A stretch of 64,000 nucleotides of DNA, taken from NCBI GenBank assembly GCA_947387575.1, contig CANDOC010000013.1, forward strand, positions 62,001 through 126,000, in the 5' to 3' direction. Shown one piece after another: positions 1 through 9,343 of this stretch; within the stretch, counting starts at the first letter, position 1; each line of letters starts with the position of its first letter. The translations under genes were made by a program, and so were the position numbers. Below the pieces are notes generated by a model, which ran no database searches, was not told the origin of the DNA, and saw only the letters and a list, made by a program, of their open reading frames with translations. This stretch comes from Spongorhabdus nitratireducens. Its GTDB lineage: Bacteria > Pseudomonadota > Gammaproteobacteria > Pseudomonadales > Endozoicomonadaceae.

Positions 1-2
1 GG

Positions 3-842
3 CCGGTTATCAGTGACCGGAGTGAGTGCCGGAAACAGTTATGGTCCGCTGCAGATATGACAGCGCTACCGGTCTGGTCTTACCCGTCATTTATGGAAAA
101 CCCCGAAACCAAACTGGAGGCGCTGGAGCGTTTTCGATTATCCGGTGTATTTAAGCTGAAAGATGTGCCTTGTGAGAGTGGGGAAGTAATCAAGGTTATC
201 AACGCATTCGGTTTTGTGCGCGAAACCAACTACGGTGCGCTGTTTGATGTTCGCAGCCGGATTGATCCGGCCAATCAGGCCTTTACCCGCCGCGGGCTGG
301 GGGCTCATACCGATAATCCTTATCGTGATCCTGTTCCGACCATACAGTTGTTGCATTGTCTGCAAAATACAGCAACCGGTGGTGACACATTTTTGCTGGA
401 TGGATTCCGTGCAGCGGCTTTGCTACGGGATACAAACCCGGAGGCCTTTGATGTTCTGACCCGCCATGAAGTGTCATTTGATTATCAGGATACCGAAACT
501 GCCCTGACAGCCAGTGTGAAGCTGATTGAAACTTCAGCTCAAGGGGATATCTGCCGGGTGCGCTATAACAATCGTTCCATTAACACCCGTCAAATGACGT
601 ATGAAATGCAGCAGTGTTTCTACCCGGCATGCCGGGCCTGGGCTGAATGTCTGCAGGATGAATCACTGAAGTGTTGTTTCAAGCTGCAACCGGGTGAATT
701 GATTGTGTTTGATAACACCCGTGTCATGCACGGCCGTTATCCTTATGAGGAAAAAGGCGAACGTCATTTGCAGGGGGCCTACAGTGATCTGGATGGACTT
801 TACAGCACGCTATACACCCTGCGCAGGCAATACGGGGAATAA
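3..842 (+). CDS. TmpA/gamma-butyrobetaine-hydroxylase-like Fe(II)/2-oxoglutarate dioxygenase, 5' end outside window
   Basis: The reading frame is open from base 3, with no stop before an internal ATG at 57, and the residues before that ATG (...LWSAAD) resemble the N-domain/C-domain junction of gamma-butyrobetaine hydroxylases. The gene is therefore cut by the window edge and does not start at 57. The TauD-type fold shows the HxD...H iron triad: GAHTDNPY early in the domain and the distal His in NTRVMHGRYPY, followed by an Arg (ERHLQGAY) suited to 2-oxoglutarate. Five bases downstream lies a PhnZ/TmpB-like HD oxygenase. In known systems this pair hydroxylates the alpha carbon of an aminoethylphosphonate (TmpA: N-trimethylated form) and then cleaves the C-P bond. 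The substrate is inferred from the pairing; a carnitine-type hydroxylase would be the alternative without that neighbour. Confidence 0.8.
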   Translation, partial: PVISDRSECRKQLWSAADMTALPVWSYPSFMENPETKLEALERFRLSGVFKLKDVPCESGEVIKVINAFGFVRETNYGALFDVRSRIDPANQAFTRRGLGAHTDNPYRDPVPTIQLLHCLQNTATGGDTFLLDGFRAAALLRDTNPEAFDVLTRHEVSFDYQDTETALTASVKLIETSAQGDICRVRYNNRSINTRQMTYEMQQCFYPACRAWAECLQDESLKCCFKLQPGELIVFDNTRVMHGRYPYEEKGERHLQGAYSDLDGLYSTLYTLRRQYGE

Positions 843-847
843 CAACA

Positions 848-1405
848 ATGTCTCAGTCGGTTGATATTATTGATCAAATCAGTGACATGTTTGAACAGCA
901 GGGGCAGGCAACCTATCTGGGAGAAAACATATCTATTGCCGAGCATATGTTGCAGTGTGCCTGGCTGGCAAAACAGGCTGGTGAGCCGGATGAAATTATT
1001 GCTGCAGCGTTATTACATGATATCGGGCACTTGTTACCGCGCCAGAGAGATAATCTGCAAATGCTGGAAGGTAAGGATGCTTATCATCAAAGTACAGGTG
1101 CTGATTTTCTGGCGCCCTGGTTTTCCCGTCAGGTAGTTACCCCAATAAGGTTGCATGTAGCCGCCAAGCGCTATTTGTGTGCTATCAACTCCGAATATTA
1201 CAGCAAGCTATCTTCGGCCTCTAAACATACTTTAAAGCTGCAGGGAGGAGCCATGAGCTGTGAGGAGATCGGAGCATTTGAACAGCAGGATAATCTGGAG
1301 GCAGTTATAAGAGTAAGACAGTATGATGATGACGGGAAAAGGGAAGGCTGTTCTGTACCGTTATTTGAGGCTTATTCTGAAACCTTGGCCAAACTGCTCA
1401 GGTGA
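848..1405 (+). CDS. PhnZ/TmpB-like HD-domain mixed-valent di-iron oxygenase
   Basis: A 185-residue HD-domain protein, the size of PhnZ/TmpB. The residues known to matter in PhnZ are all visible with almost the same numbering: Tyr23, Glu26, His33, His57-Asp58 (LLHDIGHL), His61, His80, His103, Lys107 and Asp160 (VRQYDD). PhnZ-type enzymes use O2 and an Fe(II)/Fe(III) pair to cleave the C-P bond of a 1-hydroxy-2-aminoethylphosphonate, giving glycine (glycine betaine for TmpB) and phosphate. It starts 5 bases after the dioxygenase and is surely co-transcribed. Family assignment is strong; glycine- versus betaine-type substrate is inference from the butyrobetaine-hydroxylase-like partner. Confidence 0.85.
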   Translation: MSQSVDIIDQISDMFEQQGQATYLGENISIAEHMLQCAWLAKQAGEPDEIIAAALLHDIGHLLPRQRDNLQMLEGKDAYHQSTGADFLAPWFSRQVVTPIRLHVAAKRYLCAINSEYYSKLSSASKHTLKLQGGAMSCEEIGAFEQQDNLEAVIRVRQYDDDGKREGCSVPLFEAYSETLAKLLR

Positions 1406-1411
1406 TGAGTT

Positions 1412-1441
1412 AATGCTGCCGGAAATACACCCGGCAGCATT
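1412..1441. terminator. Perfect 11-bp stem-loop between convergent genes
   Basis: Arms 1412-1422 and 1431-1441 are perfect complements around an 8-nt loop, placed just after the HD oxygenase and before the convergent minus-strand gene. There is no clear T-tract, so termination in both directions is likely but not certain. Confidence 0.6.
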
Positions 1442-1460
1442 ACGGCTATTGAAGTAGATA

Positions 1461-2396
1461 TTACTGCAGAGGCTCTACTCCTCTCAGGATCATCATATTC
1501 AGATCCCAGCCGTTTACATCAAAAACAACACGGGCTTTTACAAAGTCTGCGGCTTCAAACAGGCTGGCAGTACCCGATGCCACCAGTTCTGATTCCGGCA
1601 CGGCAACATGCACACTGCCGTAAGGATGGGTGACAAAGGTATAGATATGACGATCCGCCACTTTTTGAGATTTGATCATTATACCTTCCAGCTCACAGGA
1701 ACCGTCTTCAGCTACTTCAGAGCAGATCTGTCTGCGAATAGCTCTCTGGCTTTCTTCAACCTGGTTTACCCGCTCCTGTTCTGCTTCCCATGCAGCGACT
1801 TTGTCTGACAGTTTTTCTTCATCATCTTCCTTGGGTGGCAGGGAACCAGGTCCACCATCCAAATCTTCCTCATCTACATTGTTGGTGCAATTGCCACTAC
1901 GGTCACAGGAAGGGCCGGCTACGTCGGATTCATTATCCTCTTCAGAAGAGAAAGGATTGTCATCTGACGGGTTGTTATCGTCAGAGCTGTTATCGTCAGT
2001 GTTGTCATCCAGCTCTTCGTTAAACTCTTCATTAATCCTGTCACCGTAACACTCACCATCACGGGTACAGATTTTGATATCTTCGTCTATTCCGATACGC
2101 TCACAAGCTTCATCGGAGTGGCACTCATAGGATGCCGGTAATTCATCGACTGAATGGCCGTCTTCAGATGATAATCCGGAGACTCTGCCTTCAGCTCCTT
2201 CCTTTATCTCCCGAGCCTTACGCTTGGCATCTTCTGCTTTTTTCTTTGCCTTATCCCACAGGCCGGCAATTTGCATTGTTTGACAGGCTGCGTTCTCACC
2301 GCTGCAAACTTCTTCTGCCTGGGCTGTTTGAAGAATCAGCAGGCTGAGTGCGCAACCTGCTGCGATACCAAAAGACTTGAGCTTTTCCAATGTCAT
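1461..2396 (-). CDS. Secreted acidic low-complexity protein, unknown function
   Basis: I do not recognise a family. The chosen ATG (2396) has GAGG five bases upstream; a GTG nine bases earlier is possible. The N-terminus is a signal peptide ending near TAQA|EE. Next come a short Lys/Ala-rich amphipathic stretch (KAKKKAEDAKRKA), several Cys pairs (CHSDEAC, CTRDGEC, CDRSGNC) and a strongly acidic Asp/Asn/Ser/Glu block of about 60 residues. The last ~90 residues look folded (IYTFVTHPYGSVHVAVPE...). The acidic repeats and Cys pairs could bind Ca2+, as in exported calcium-binding proteins, but this is speculation. It is monocistronic, between the phosphonate genes and pheS. Confidence 0.7.
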   Translation of the reverse strand: MTLEKLKSFGIAAGCALSLLILQTAQAEEVCSGENAACQTMQIAGLWDKAKKKAEDAKRKAREIKEGAEGRVSGLSSEDGHSVDELPASYECHSDEACERIGIDEDIKICTRDGECYGDRINEEFNEELDDNTDDNSSDDNNPSDDNPFSSEEDNESDVAGPSCDRSGNCTNNVDEEDLDGGPGSLPPKEDDEEKLSDKVAAWEAEQERVNQVEESQRAIRRQICSEVAEDGSCELEGIMIKSQKVADRHIYTFVTHPYGSVHVAVPESELVASGTASLFEAADFVKARVVFDVNGWDLNMMILRGVEPLQ

Positions 2397-2552
2397 GATC
2401 CTCACGGGTGGCCTTCAGGGAATGTGATACAGGGAACTCCAATCTTTTATCGGTATGGTTATTTGCAGCTTGAGGCGTCAGGAGTCATTGAGGCACTGTT
2501 CATCAGCCCCCCAAGCCGTTAGACTTACCGGTTTTATCGAGACCCCTGCAGC

Positions 2553-2571
2553 TCATGCCGTGCAGGCATGA
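2553..2571 (+). promoter_or_regulatory. Hairpin in the pheS leader
   Basis: TCATGCC and GGCATGA form a 7-bp stem around GTGCA, about 50 bases before pheS. No Phe-rich leader peptide and no U-tract are visible, so attenuation as in enteric pheST is not supported. It is recorded only as a structured leader element. Confidence 0.3.
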
Positions 2572-2607
2572 AATCCGCTGCCGCCGGTCTTTTCACCCCG
2601 CATTTAA

Positions 2608-3639
<1,032 letters not shown>

Positions 3640-3698
3640 TCGGAATTGCCCAAGGGTTATTAAAAACAACGGTTGTATAGAAAAGGATCAAAGAGCAA

Positions 3699-6080
3699 AT
3701 GAAATTCAGTGAACAATGGCTGCGCAGCTGGGTTAACCCGGAAGCCAGCACTCAGGAACTGGTCGACAAGATCACCATGGCCGGCCTGGAAGTGGACGGC
3801 GTGGAAGCGGTTGCCGGTGAATTCTCCGGTGTTGTGGTCGGTGAAATCGTTGCCTGCGAACAGCACCCGGATGCGGACAAGCTGCGCGTAACCCAGGTTT
3901 CCACCGGTGAAGAAACGGTACAGGTTGTCTGCGGTGCACCCAATGCCCGTGTTGGCCTGAAAGCACCTTTCGCCAAAGTCGGTGCGGTACTGCCGGGTAA
4001 CTTCAAAATTCGCAAGGCCAAGCTGCGCGGTGTTGAGTCCTTCGGCATGCTGTGCGGCCCGGACGAAATCGGTGTTGGTGAAGCCTGCGACGGCCTGATG
4101 GAACTGGCAGCGGATGCCCCGACCGGTCAGGACCTGCGTGAATACATGCAGCTGGAAGATCGCATTATCGATGTGGATCTGACTCCGAACCGTGGTGACT
4201 GCCTGAGCATTGCCGGTCTGGCCCGTGAAGTCAGTGCCAATTATCTGGTTGATGTAACCGTGCCTGAAGTGGCTGCGGTTGCTCCGGCGACTGATGATAC
4301 CTTCCCGGTTTCTCTGGATGCCCCTGAATCCTGTGCCCGTTTTGTGGGTCGGGTTATTCGCAACGTTAATGTCAAAGCCCAGAGCCCGCTGTGGCTGGTG
4401 GAACGTCTGCGTCGTTCCGGTATTCGCAGCATTGACCCGGTTGTCGATGTTACCAACTACGTAATGCTGGAACTGGGTCAGCCGATGCACGGCTACGACC
4501 TGAACCGCCTGAAAGGTAGCATTCACGTTCGTTTCGCCAAAGAAGGTGAAACCCTGCTGATGCTGGACGGCACTGAAGCCAGGCTCAGCACCGATACCCT
4601 GATGATTGCCGACGAAGAAAAGACACTGGGTATTGCCGGTGTTATGGGCGGTGAACATTCCGGTATCAATGATGAAACCAAGGATATCTTCCTCGAAGTG
4701 GCCTGGTTCGAGCCGGTTGCCATTGCTGGCAAAGCCCGTTCCTACGGTCTGCACACCGATGCATCCCACCGCTTTGAGCGTGGTGTGGACTCCGGACTGC
4801 AGCGTAAGGCTTCCGAGCGTGCGACCCAGCTGATTCTGGATATCTGCGGCGGTGAAGCCGGTCCTCTGGTGGAAACTGCCAGTGAAGAGCATCTGCCGGC
4901 TGAACGTCAGGTTACCCTGCGTGCCAGCAAGGTCGCTTCCCTGCTGGGTATCGAAATTGATAACCAGCGCATTGAAGCCCTGCTGACCTGCCTCGGTCTG
5001 AAGCTGGAAGCCACTGCTGAAGGTGAGTGGCATGTTGAAGTACCGAGCTGGCGCTTTGATATCAGCATCGAAGAAGACCTGATTGAAGAAGTGGGTCGTA
5101 TCTTCGGCTATGACAACCTGCCGACTACCGTACCGTTTGCCGAGCAGACACTGGAAACCATCGAGGAAGCCAAAGTTGGTCTGCCTGCGCTGCGTCGTGT
5201 ACTGGTCAGCCGTGGTTACCGTGAAGCGGTTAACTTCAGCTTTATTGATCCGGCGCTGCACCAGCAGTTTGATCCGGCACGCGAGCCGGTGGCACTGTCC
5301 AACCCGATCTCCAGCGAACTGTCTGTTATGCGGACCACGCTGCTGCCGGGTCTGGTGAAATCTGTACAGTACAACCAGCATCGTCAGCAAAGCCGCATTC
5401 GTCTGTTTGAAAGTGGCCAGACCTTTATTCGTGAAGGTGAAGGCGAACTCAAGCAAGAGCTGTGGCTGGGCGGCGCGCTGACTGGCAACCGTCTGCCGGA
5501 AGGCTGGAACAGCGGCAGCGAAGCCGTTGACTTCTTCGACCTGAAAGGTGATGTTGAAGCGCTGCTGGCTGCGGGTGGCAATGCAGCTGACTTCAGCTTC
5601 CAGGCTGGCAAGCATCCGGCACTGCACCCGGGCCAGACTGCAGAAATTCTGCACAAGGGCGAAGTGGTTGGTGTTATCGGTGCACTGCACCCGGCACTGA
5701 TCAAGAGCTTTGGTCTGAACGGCAGTGTTTTTGTATTTGAAGTGAAAGTGTCTGCTGTTGAGCAGGGACAGGTTACTGATTTCAACGAACTGTCCAAGTT
5801 CCCGGAAGTGCGCCGTGATCTGGCTGTGATCGTTGAAGAGTCTGTTGCTGCAGCCAAAGTCACCGACGTGATTCGTGAAACGGCAGGCGAAAGCTTCACC
5901 GGTGTACGACTGTTTGACGTTTATACCGGTAAAGGTGTGGAAGATGGGTACAAGAGTCTCGCTTTGGGCTTGACCTGGCAGCATCCTTCCCGCACTCTAA
6001 CGGATGAAGAGGTCAATCAGCAGTTTGAAGCTGTCGTGGCGGCACTGGGCCGTGAAGCGGGAGCAAATCTGAGGGCATAA
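3699..6080 (+). CDS. pheT: Phenylalanyl-tRNA synthetase beta subunit
   Basis: A full-length 793-residue beta subunit. Order of domains: B1; EMAP-II-like tRNA-binding domain (about residues 40-150, with VCGAPN and SFGMLC); B3/B4 editing region; B5 DNA-binding-like domain; class-II-like core without catalytic residues; C-terminal ferredoxin-fold anticodon-binding domain ([14 protein letters not shown] to the end). It completes the heterotetramer with PheS. ihfA begins four bases after its stop, so pheST-ihfA-merR is one transcription unit. Confidence 0.98.
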   Translation: MKFSEQWLRSWVNPEASTQELVDKITMAGLEVDGVEAVAGEFSGVVVGEIVACEQHPDADKLRVTQVSTGEETVQVVCGAPNARVGLKAPFAKVGAVLPGNFKIRKAKLRGVESFGMLCGPDEIGVGEACDGLMELAADAPTGQDLREYMQLEDRIIDVDLTPNRGDCLSIAGLAREVSANYLVDVTVPEVAAVAPATDDTFPVSLDAPESCARFVGRVIRNVNVKAQSPLWLVERLRRSGIRSIDPVVDVTNYVMLELGQPMHGYDLNRLKGSIHVRFAKEGETLLMLDGTEARLSTDTLMIADEEKTLGIAGVMGGEHSGINDETKDIFLEVAWFEPVAIAGKARSYGLHTDASHRFERGVDSGLQRKASERATQLILDICGGEAGPLVETASEEHLPAERQVTLRASKVASLLGIEIDNQRIEALLTCLGLKLEATAEGEWHVEVPSWRFDISIEEDLIEEVGRIFGYDNLPTTVPFAEQTLETIEEAKVGLPALRRVLVSRGYREAVNFSFIDPALHQQFDPAREPVALSNPISSELSVMRTTLLPGLVKSVQYNQHRQQSRIRLFESGQTFIREGEGELKQELWLGGALTGNRLPEGWNSGSEAVDFFDLKGDVEALLAAGGNAADFSFQAGKHPALHPGQTAEILHKGEVVGVIGALHPALIKSFGLNGSVFVFEVKVSAVEQGQVTDFNELSKFPEVRRDLAVIVEESVAAAKVTDVIRETAGESFTGVRLFDVYTGKGVEDGYKSLALGLTWQHPSRTLTDEEVNQQFEAVVAALGREAGANLRA

Positions 6081-6084
6081 GAAT

Positions 6085-6402
6085 ATGACGGCTGTGACAA
6101 AAGCTGATCTTGCCGCAAGGCTCCACGAAGAACTCGGTTTCAACAAGCGTGAAGCCCGCGAGCTGGTAGAACAGTTTTTTGAGCAGATTCGTCAGGCGCT
6201 CGAGGATAACGAACATGTGAAGTTGTCAGGCTTTGGCAACTTCGAAACCCGTGACAAGCGGGAACGCCCGGGAAGGAACCCGAAAACCGGGGAGGTGATA
6301 CCTGTCCCTCCCCGGCGCGTTGTTACGTTCAAACCCGGTCAGAAGCTCAAGGCACGAGTGGAGACCTATGCAGGAAGCGAACAAGAGCCCTCACAAGGCT
6401 GA
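6085..6402 (+). CDS. ihfA: Integration host factor alpha subunit
   Basis: A 105-residue member of the HU/IHF family. It pairs with IHF-beta and bends DNA by intercalating the conserved Pro of the beta arm, seen here in RNPKTGE. Other hallmarks are [13 protein letters not shown] and FKPGQKLK. IhfA serves phage integration, nucleoid structure and sigma-54 promoters. Its place between pheT and a MerR-like gene is the conserved gammaproteobacterial order and rules out a plain HU gene. Confidence 0.97.
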   Translation: MTAVTKADLAARLHEELGFNKREARELVEQFFEQIRQALEDNEHVKLSGFGNFETRDKRERPGRNPKTGEVIPVPPRRVVTFKPGQKLKARVETYAGSEQEPSQG

Positions 6403-6736
6403 ACCCAAAGCTTTGCCGGTTATCCCCGGCAAACGCTATTTCACCATCGGAGAGGTCAGCCTGCTCTGCGATGTAAAACCGCATGTGCTCCGCTACTGGG
6501 AGCAGGAATTCCCTCAGCTCAAACCCGTCAAACGTCGTGGTAACCGCCGTTACTACCGGCGACAGGATGTTATTCTGGTGCGTCAGATTCGCAGCCTGTT
6601 GTATTTCGAAGGCTTCACCATTGAAGGTGCCAGAAACCGTCTGGCCGGCAAGGATGAAAAGGAAGACTCATCCCGTTATCACCAGGTATTGAAGCAGATG
6701 ATTGGTGAGCTGGAAGAGTTGCGTTCAATCCTTTAG
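6368..6736 (+). CDS. MerR-family transcriptional regulator
   Basis: A 122-residue MerR-type protein. The ATG at 6368 lies inside ihfA (35-base overlap) and gives MQEANKS; the upstream in-frame extension is ihfA shadow. The N-terminal winged helix is clear ([26 protein letters not shown]...RRGNRRYY), followed by a short dimerisation helix ([18 protein letters not shown]). There is no C-terminal effector domain and no metal-binding Cys, as expected of the uncharacterised MerR gene always found after ihfA. Its target is unknown. Confidence 0.93.
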   Translation: MQEANKSPHKAEPKALPVIPGKRYFTIGEVSLLCDVKPHVLRYWEQEFPQLKPVKRRGNRRYYRRQDVILVRQIRSLLYFEGFTIEGARNRLAGKDEKEDSSRYHQVLKQMIGELEELRSIL

Positions 6737-6766
6737 CTGGCATATCGTCAGGCAGGAAAAAGGGAG

Positions 6767-6794
6767 TTGCAAAATACCGTCAGCACGGTAATAT
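6767..6794 (+). promoter_or_regulatory. Sigma-70-like promoter of tRNA-Pro
   Basis: TTGCAA at 6767-6772 and TAATAT at 6789-6794 with a 16-bp spacer, 64 bases upstream of the tRNA. The position and box quality fit the tRNA promoter. Confidence 0.6.
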
Positions 6795-6858
6795 ACGCCT
6801 CGTCTTCAGCGATACCGCAACGGTTCGCAGGCTCTTAAGAGAGATGAAGGCACAGCGT

Positions 6859-6935
6859 CGGAGCGTAGCGCAGCCTGGTAGCGCACTACAATGGGGTTGT
6901 AGGGGTCGGAGGTTCAAATCCTCTCGCTCCGACCA
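6859..6935 (+). tRNA. tRNA-Pro (anticodon GGG), CCA encoded
   Basis: A 77-nt cloverleaf. Acceptor CGGAGCG pairs with CGCTCCG; D-arm GCGCAGCCTGGTAGCGC; anticodon stem CTACA/TGTAG around the loop ATGGGGT, giving anticodon GGG; T-arm GGAGG-TTCAAAT-CCTCT; then A plus CCA. It is very close to the enterobacterial proL sequence. Its 3' end is the attachment site of the island that follows. Confidence 0.97.
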
Positions 6936-6936
6936 G
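6913..6936. repeat. Attachment-site repeat, tRNA-proximal copy
   Basis: 24 bases from the T-loop to one base past CCA (TTCAAATC...GACCAG) recur identically at 8269-8292. Similarity continues beyond it in diverged form (CTGGTCGTCCGC..., TCAATCCGTGACAAGG...) into the integrase remnants. This is the signature of tyrosine-recombinase integration at a tRNA 3' end. Confidence 0.85.
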
Positions 6937-7021
6937 TTTTTTTCTGGTCGTCCGCGTTAGTAATCACTTCTTATTTGTTCAATCCGTGACAAAATCCGTG
7001 ACAAGGTTCAGCCATTGTCGG

Positions 7022-7333
7022 CTATCTCGTACCGTCATTCATTAATGGCTTACGAATATAGTGGCTTTGTGCGCCTTCAGTTTTGTGCCCGGACACTGAA
7101 GGATCAGGCTTTAACTGTTTCACCAATTTTAGGTGGTCACTGGTACCCTTGGCTTTCATATCCTTATGGGGGAATCGTGTTTCCACGGTGACAATTCCTT
7201 TGCTCTTTGTCCTTTGCTGCAGGTAGTGATTTTCGGGATTGGGGCGAATGGCCATCAGTTTGTCGATCGCTTTTCTCAGCCAGGGTGTCCAGAGGGTAAT
7301 GTTATCCAGTGAACCCTTGTGACGTTCGATCAT
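7022..7333 (-). pseudogene. Truncated tyrosine-recombinase integrase, C-terminal remnant (copy A)
   Basis: About 100 residues that align closely with the C-terminal part of the integrase at 8366-9082 (shared MAIRPNPEN, KQLKPDPSVSGHKTE, HYIRKPLMNDGTR). About 24 internal residues are missing between ENHYLQQR and TKSKG, and everything N-terminal to IERHKGSLD is gone. The catalytic end GHKTEGAQSHYIRK (His...Tyr) remains, but the first Arg box is lost, so it must be inactive. It points toward tRNA-Pro, as integrases of tRNA-integrated islands usually do. Confidence 0.85.
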
Positions 7334-7601
7334 AACTCTGTCCTTGCCTGCTGGAAGAAGTGCATAGAGCTAGGATCTCAAGCTGGTGAACATTGCTAAA
7401 GAGTGGAGGCAGAGTTGGAGAACGGTAAGTGATTTCTATCAAATAAATAGCAATACCTTCCAGATTGTGCCATTAGAGATTCTATATGATGTAGCTTAGG
7501 CTGCATTCTTCAGTAAGAGAGCACTACACTCTCCTTACTTGTAGAAGTTCAGACCCGACCTTACTGTTGCTTGAAAACCACTAAAAACATGCTTGCCAAG
7601 T
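7334..7601. other. Non-coding, AT-rich island DNA
   Basis: No reading frame with coding character. Integrase homology stops at its left edge. Probably residue of a decayed element. Confidence 0.5.
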
Positions 7602-8045
7602 TCACATTGGGGAACATTTTCCTATAGACATTATGGCGTCATCATTACCCCCTCTGGGATATCCTCCCGCATAAGTTGAGATGAACCGATATGTAGATTT
7701 GCTCATGGTAAACGAACTGTGGAAGTAGTTAATCATGCAGGTTAACTGGCTGAATTCATCAAAATAACAACTTTTAGCTGTTGGCCATGATGATCCGACT
7801 TCCGTAACTTTATATAAGTTTCTTCCATCTTTAGCTTTGCCTTCAGGAGCAACCAGAAATTTGCTCAGAGCACTTTCTGCGAATGACGTTTTTGTCCAAG
7901 TTTGATCTTTCTTATCAAAATAAAAGCCAACCCCTGTATCCGAAACACAGAAGTAATTCTGCACTGTGTCACTAGGTGATGAGAAAGCATTTGCAGATAA
8001 TGTAAGTACTACTAGGCTAGTCAGTAAATAATGTTGTTGCTTCAT
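7602..8045 (-). CDS. Small secreted protein, unknown, island cargo
   Basis: 147 residues with a clear signal peptide (MKQQHYLLTSLVVLTLSANAFS). The mature part has Cys residues in FCVSD, KSCYF, LTCMI and GKCSP, suggesting two disulfides, and aromatic strands, suggesting a small beta-rich periplasmic or secreted protein. No family recognised. It lies alone between two copies of the tRNA attachment repeat and is AT-richer than the core, so it arrived with copy A of the integrated element. Confidence 0.65.
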   Translation of the reverse strand: MKQQHYLLTSLVVLTLSANAFSSPSDTVQNYFCVSDTGVGFYFDKKDQTWTKTSFAESALSKFLVAPEGKAKDGRNLYKVTEVGSSWPTAKSCYFDEFSQLTCMINYFHSSFTMSKSTYRFISTYAGGYPRGGNDDAIMSIGKCSPM

Positions 8046-8268
8046 GCGTCAATTTTTTTATGTTTAAAGTAATACTTCAATCGATAATTCAGTAAAAGGT
8101 CAAGCACAGCTGCCATATATATATTTCAAAAACCTTCCTGACCTTCATCGCAATATCAGATAGTCAGCTTTCATGGCTTTTCTAGAATATTGTGTGGCAA
8201 ATTGATAATAGGCGACGATTTTTTAAGGTGCAGGATATTCTATAGTGATAGGGTTTTGGGAACAGAAA
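8046..8268. other. Non-coding island DNA before the second att repeat
   Basis: AT-rich, no credible frame. Probably carries the promoter of the minus-strand secreted orphan and the right end of element A. Confidence 0.4.
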
Positions 8269-8292
8269 TTCAAATCCTCTCGCTCCGACCAG
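8269..8292. repeat. Attachment-site repeat, second copy
   Basis: Identical over 24 bases to 6913-6936 (3' end of tRNA-Pro), but without the rest of a tRNA. It separates element A (1.3 kb) from element B and was probably the right end of A and the left end of B. Confidence 0.85.
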
Positions 8293-8365
8293 CTTCTTTC
8301 TGGTCGTCCGCATAAGTAAACACTTCTTTGCTATTCAATCCGTGACAAGGTTCATTCATTGTCAG

Positions 8366-9082
8366 CTATCTCGTACCGTCATTCATTAATGGCTTACGAA
8401 TATAGTGGCTTTGTGCGCTTTCAGTTTTGTGCCCGGACACTGAAGGGTCAGGCTTTAATTGTTTCATCAGTTTCAGGTGATCACTGGTACCCTTGGCTTT
8501 CATATCCTTATGGGTGAATCGTGTTTCCTCAGTGATAATCCCTTTGCTCTTTGCCTTTTGCATCAGGTCTGACCAGACGCGTTTGATACCATCCTTGTCT
8601 TTATAGGGCGTGCCTTTAGTGCTTTGCAGCAGGTAGGGGTTTTCGGGATTGGGGCGAATTGCCATCAATTTGTTGATCGCTTTTCTCAGCCTGGGTGTCC
8701 AGCGGGTAATTTCATCCAGTGAACCCTTTTGACGTTCGATCAGCACTCCGTCTTCCAGAATATGCTTATCAATCCGCAGGCTGAGGATTTCACCCAGTCG
8801 TGCCCGGCAGATATAACCAATTTCCATCAGGGCGTAGGCCCGGGGTGGGGCAATCGCCAGTACCGCATTGTACAGCTCATCAGTCACATAGCGTTTGCAC
8901 TTGTCACATGGCTCAGCAGTCAGGGGCAGGGCGGCATTGTCCGGAACATTATGGAAGTATTGAATCGCATGTTTCCAGGCGACCCGGAAGATCGTGAGCT
9001 GCAGATTGCGGGTATTCTTGCTTTCGATCCGGTCCGGGTTGCATATGTAATCCTTTTCCTGAAATCTTGTTATTCTTTTCGA
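8366..9082 (-). pseudogene. Tyrosine-recombinase integrase, N-terminally truncated (copy B)
   Basis: The frame is open from 9082 (TAA at 9083-9085) with no good start codon; a GTG at 8887 is internal. Read through, the protein begins RITRFQEKDYICNPDRIESKN... and continues with the core-binding domain (VAWKHAIQYFHNVPDN), a zinc-finger-like CDKCKRYV, the first Arg box (YICRARLGEILSLR), THKDMKAKGTSD and GHKTESAQSHYI. The arm-binding N-terminus is absent, and box II shows Lys where HxxR normally has Arg. A total of 238 residues against about 320-400 for the family suggests a relic. It points toward tRNA-Pro. Confidence 0.8.
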
Positions 9083-9103
9083 TTAAGCATTTAGGTCTCA
9101 GCT

Positions 9104-9149
9104 AACACTTCAAAAAATATGCAAAAGTGTCAGCTAAGGTTGAAGTGTT
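9104..9149. repeat. Inverted repeat next to integrase remnant
   Basis: AACACTTCAA (9104-9113) and TTGAAGTGTT (9140-9149) are perfect 10-bp inverted repeats, and TCAGCTAA occurs twice in direct order (9097-9104, 9130-9137). Located where the integrase 5' end is lost. Possible recombinase arm or excisionase sites, or a rearrangement scar. Confidence 0.4.
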
Positions 9150-9343
9150 CACAAATAATTCGTGTATCAGACACTCAGGCATACAGACAAATTGGTCATT
9201 CTGTCTTACTCCCGGTTTTCAGAGCAGTCGTAAACCTATGAAAGCCCTGTATTCTTGATGCACTGAAAGATCAAAAAATACAGACGTAGGCTGATATCTC
9301 ACCACCCTGAAAATTTAAGGTTATAAGTGATACAAAGATCATC

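Noticed and set aside
3660-5984. Very long minus-strand open frame (774 codons)
   Set aside because: It is antisense to pheT, whose product is unmistakable; the minus frame has low-complexity translation and no domain.
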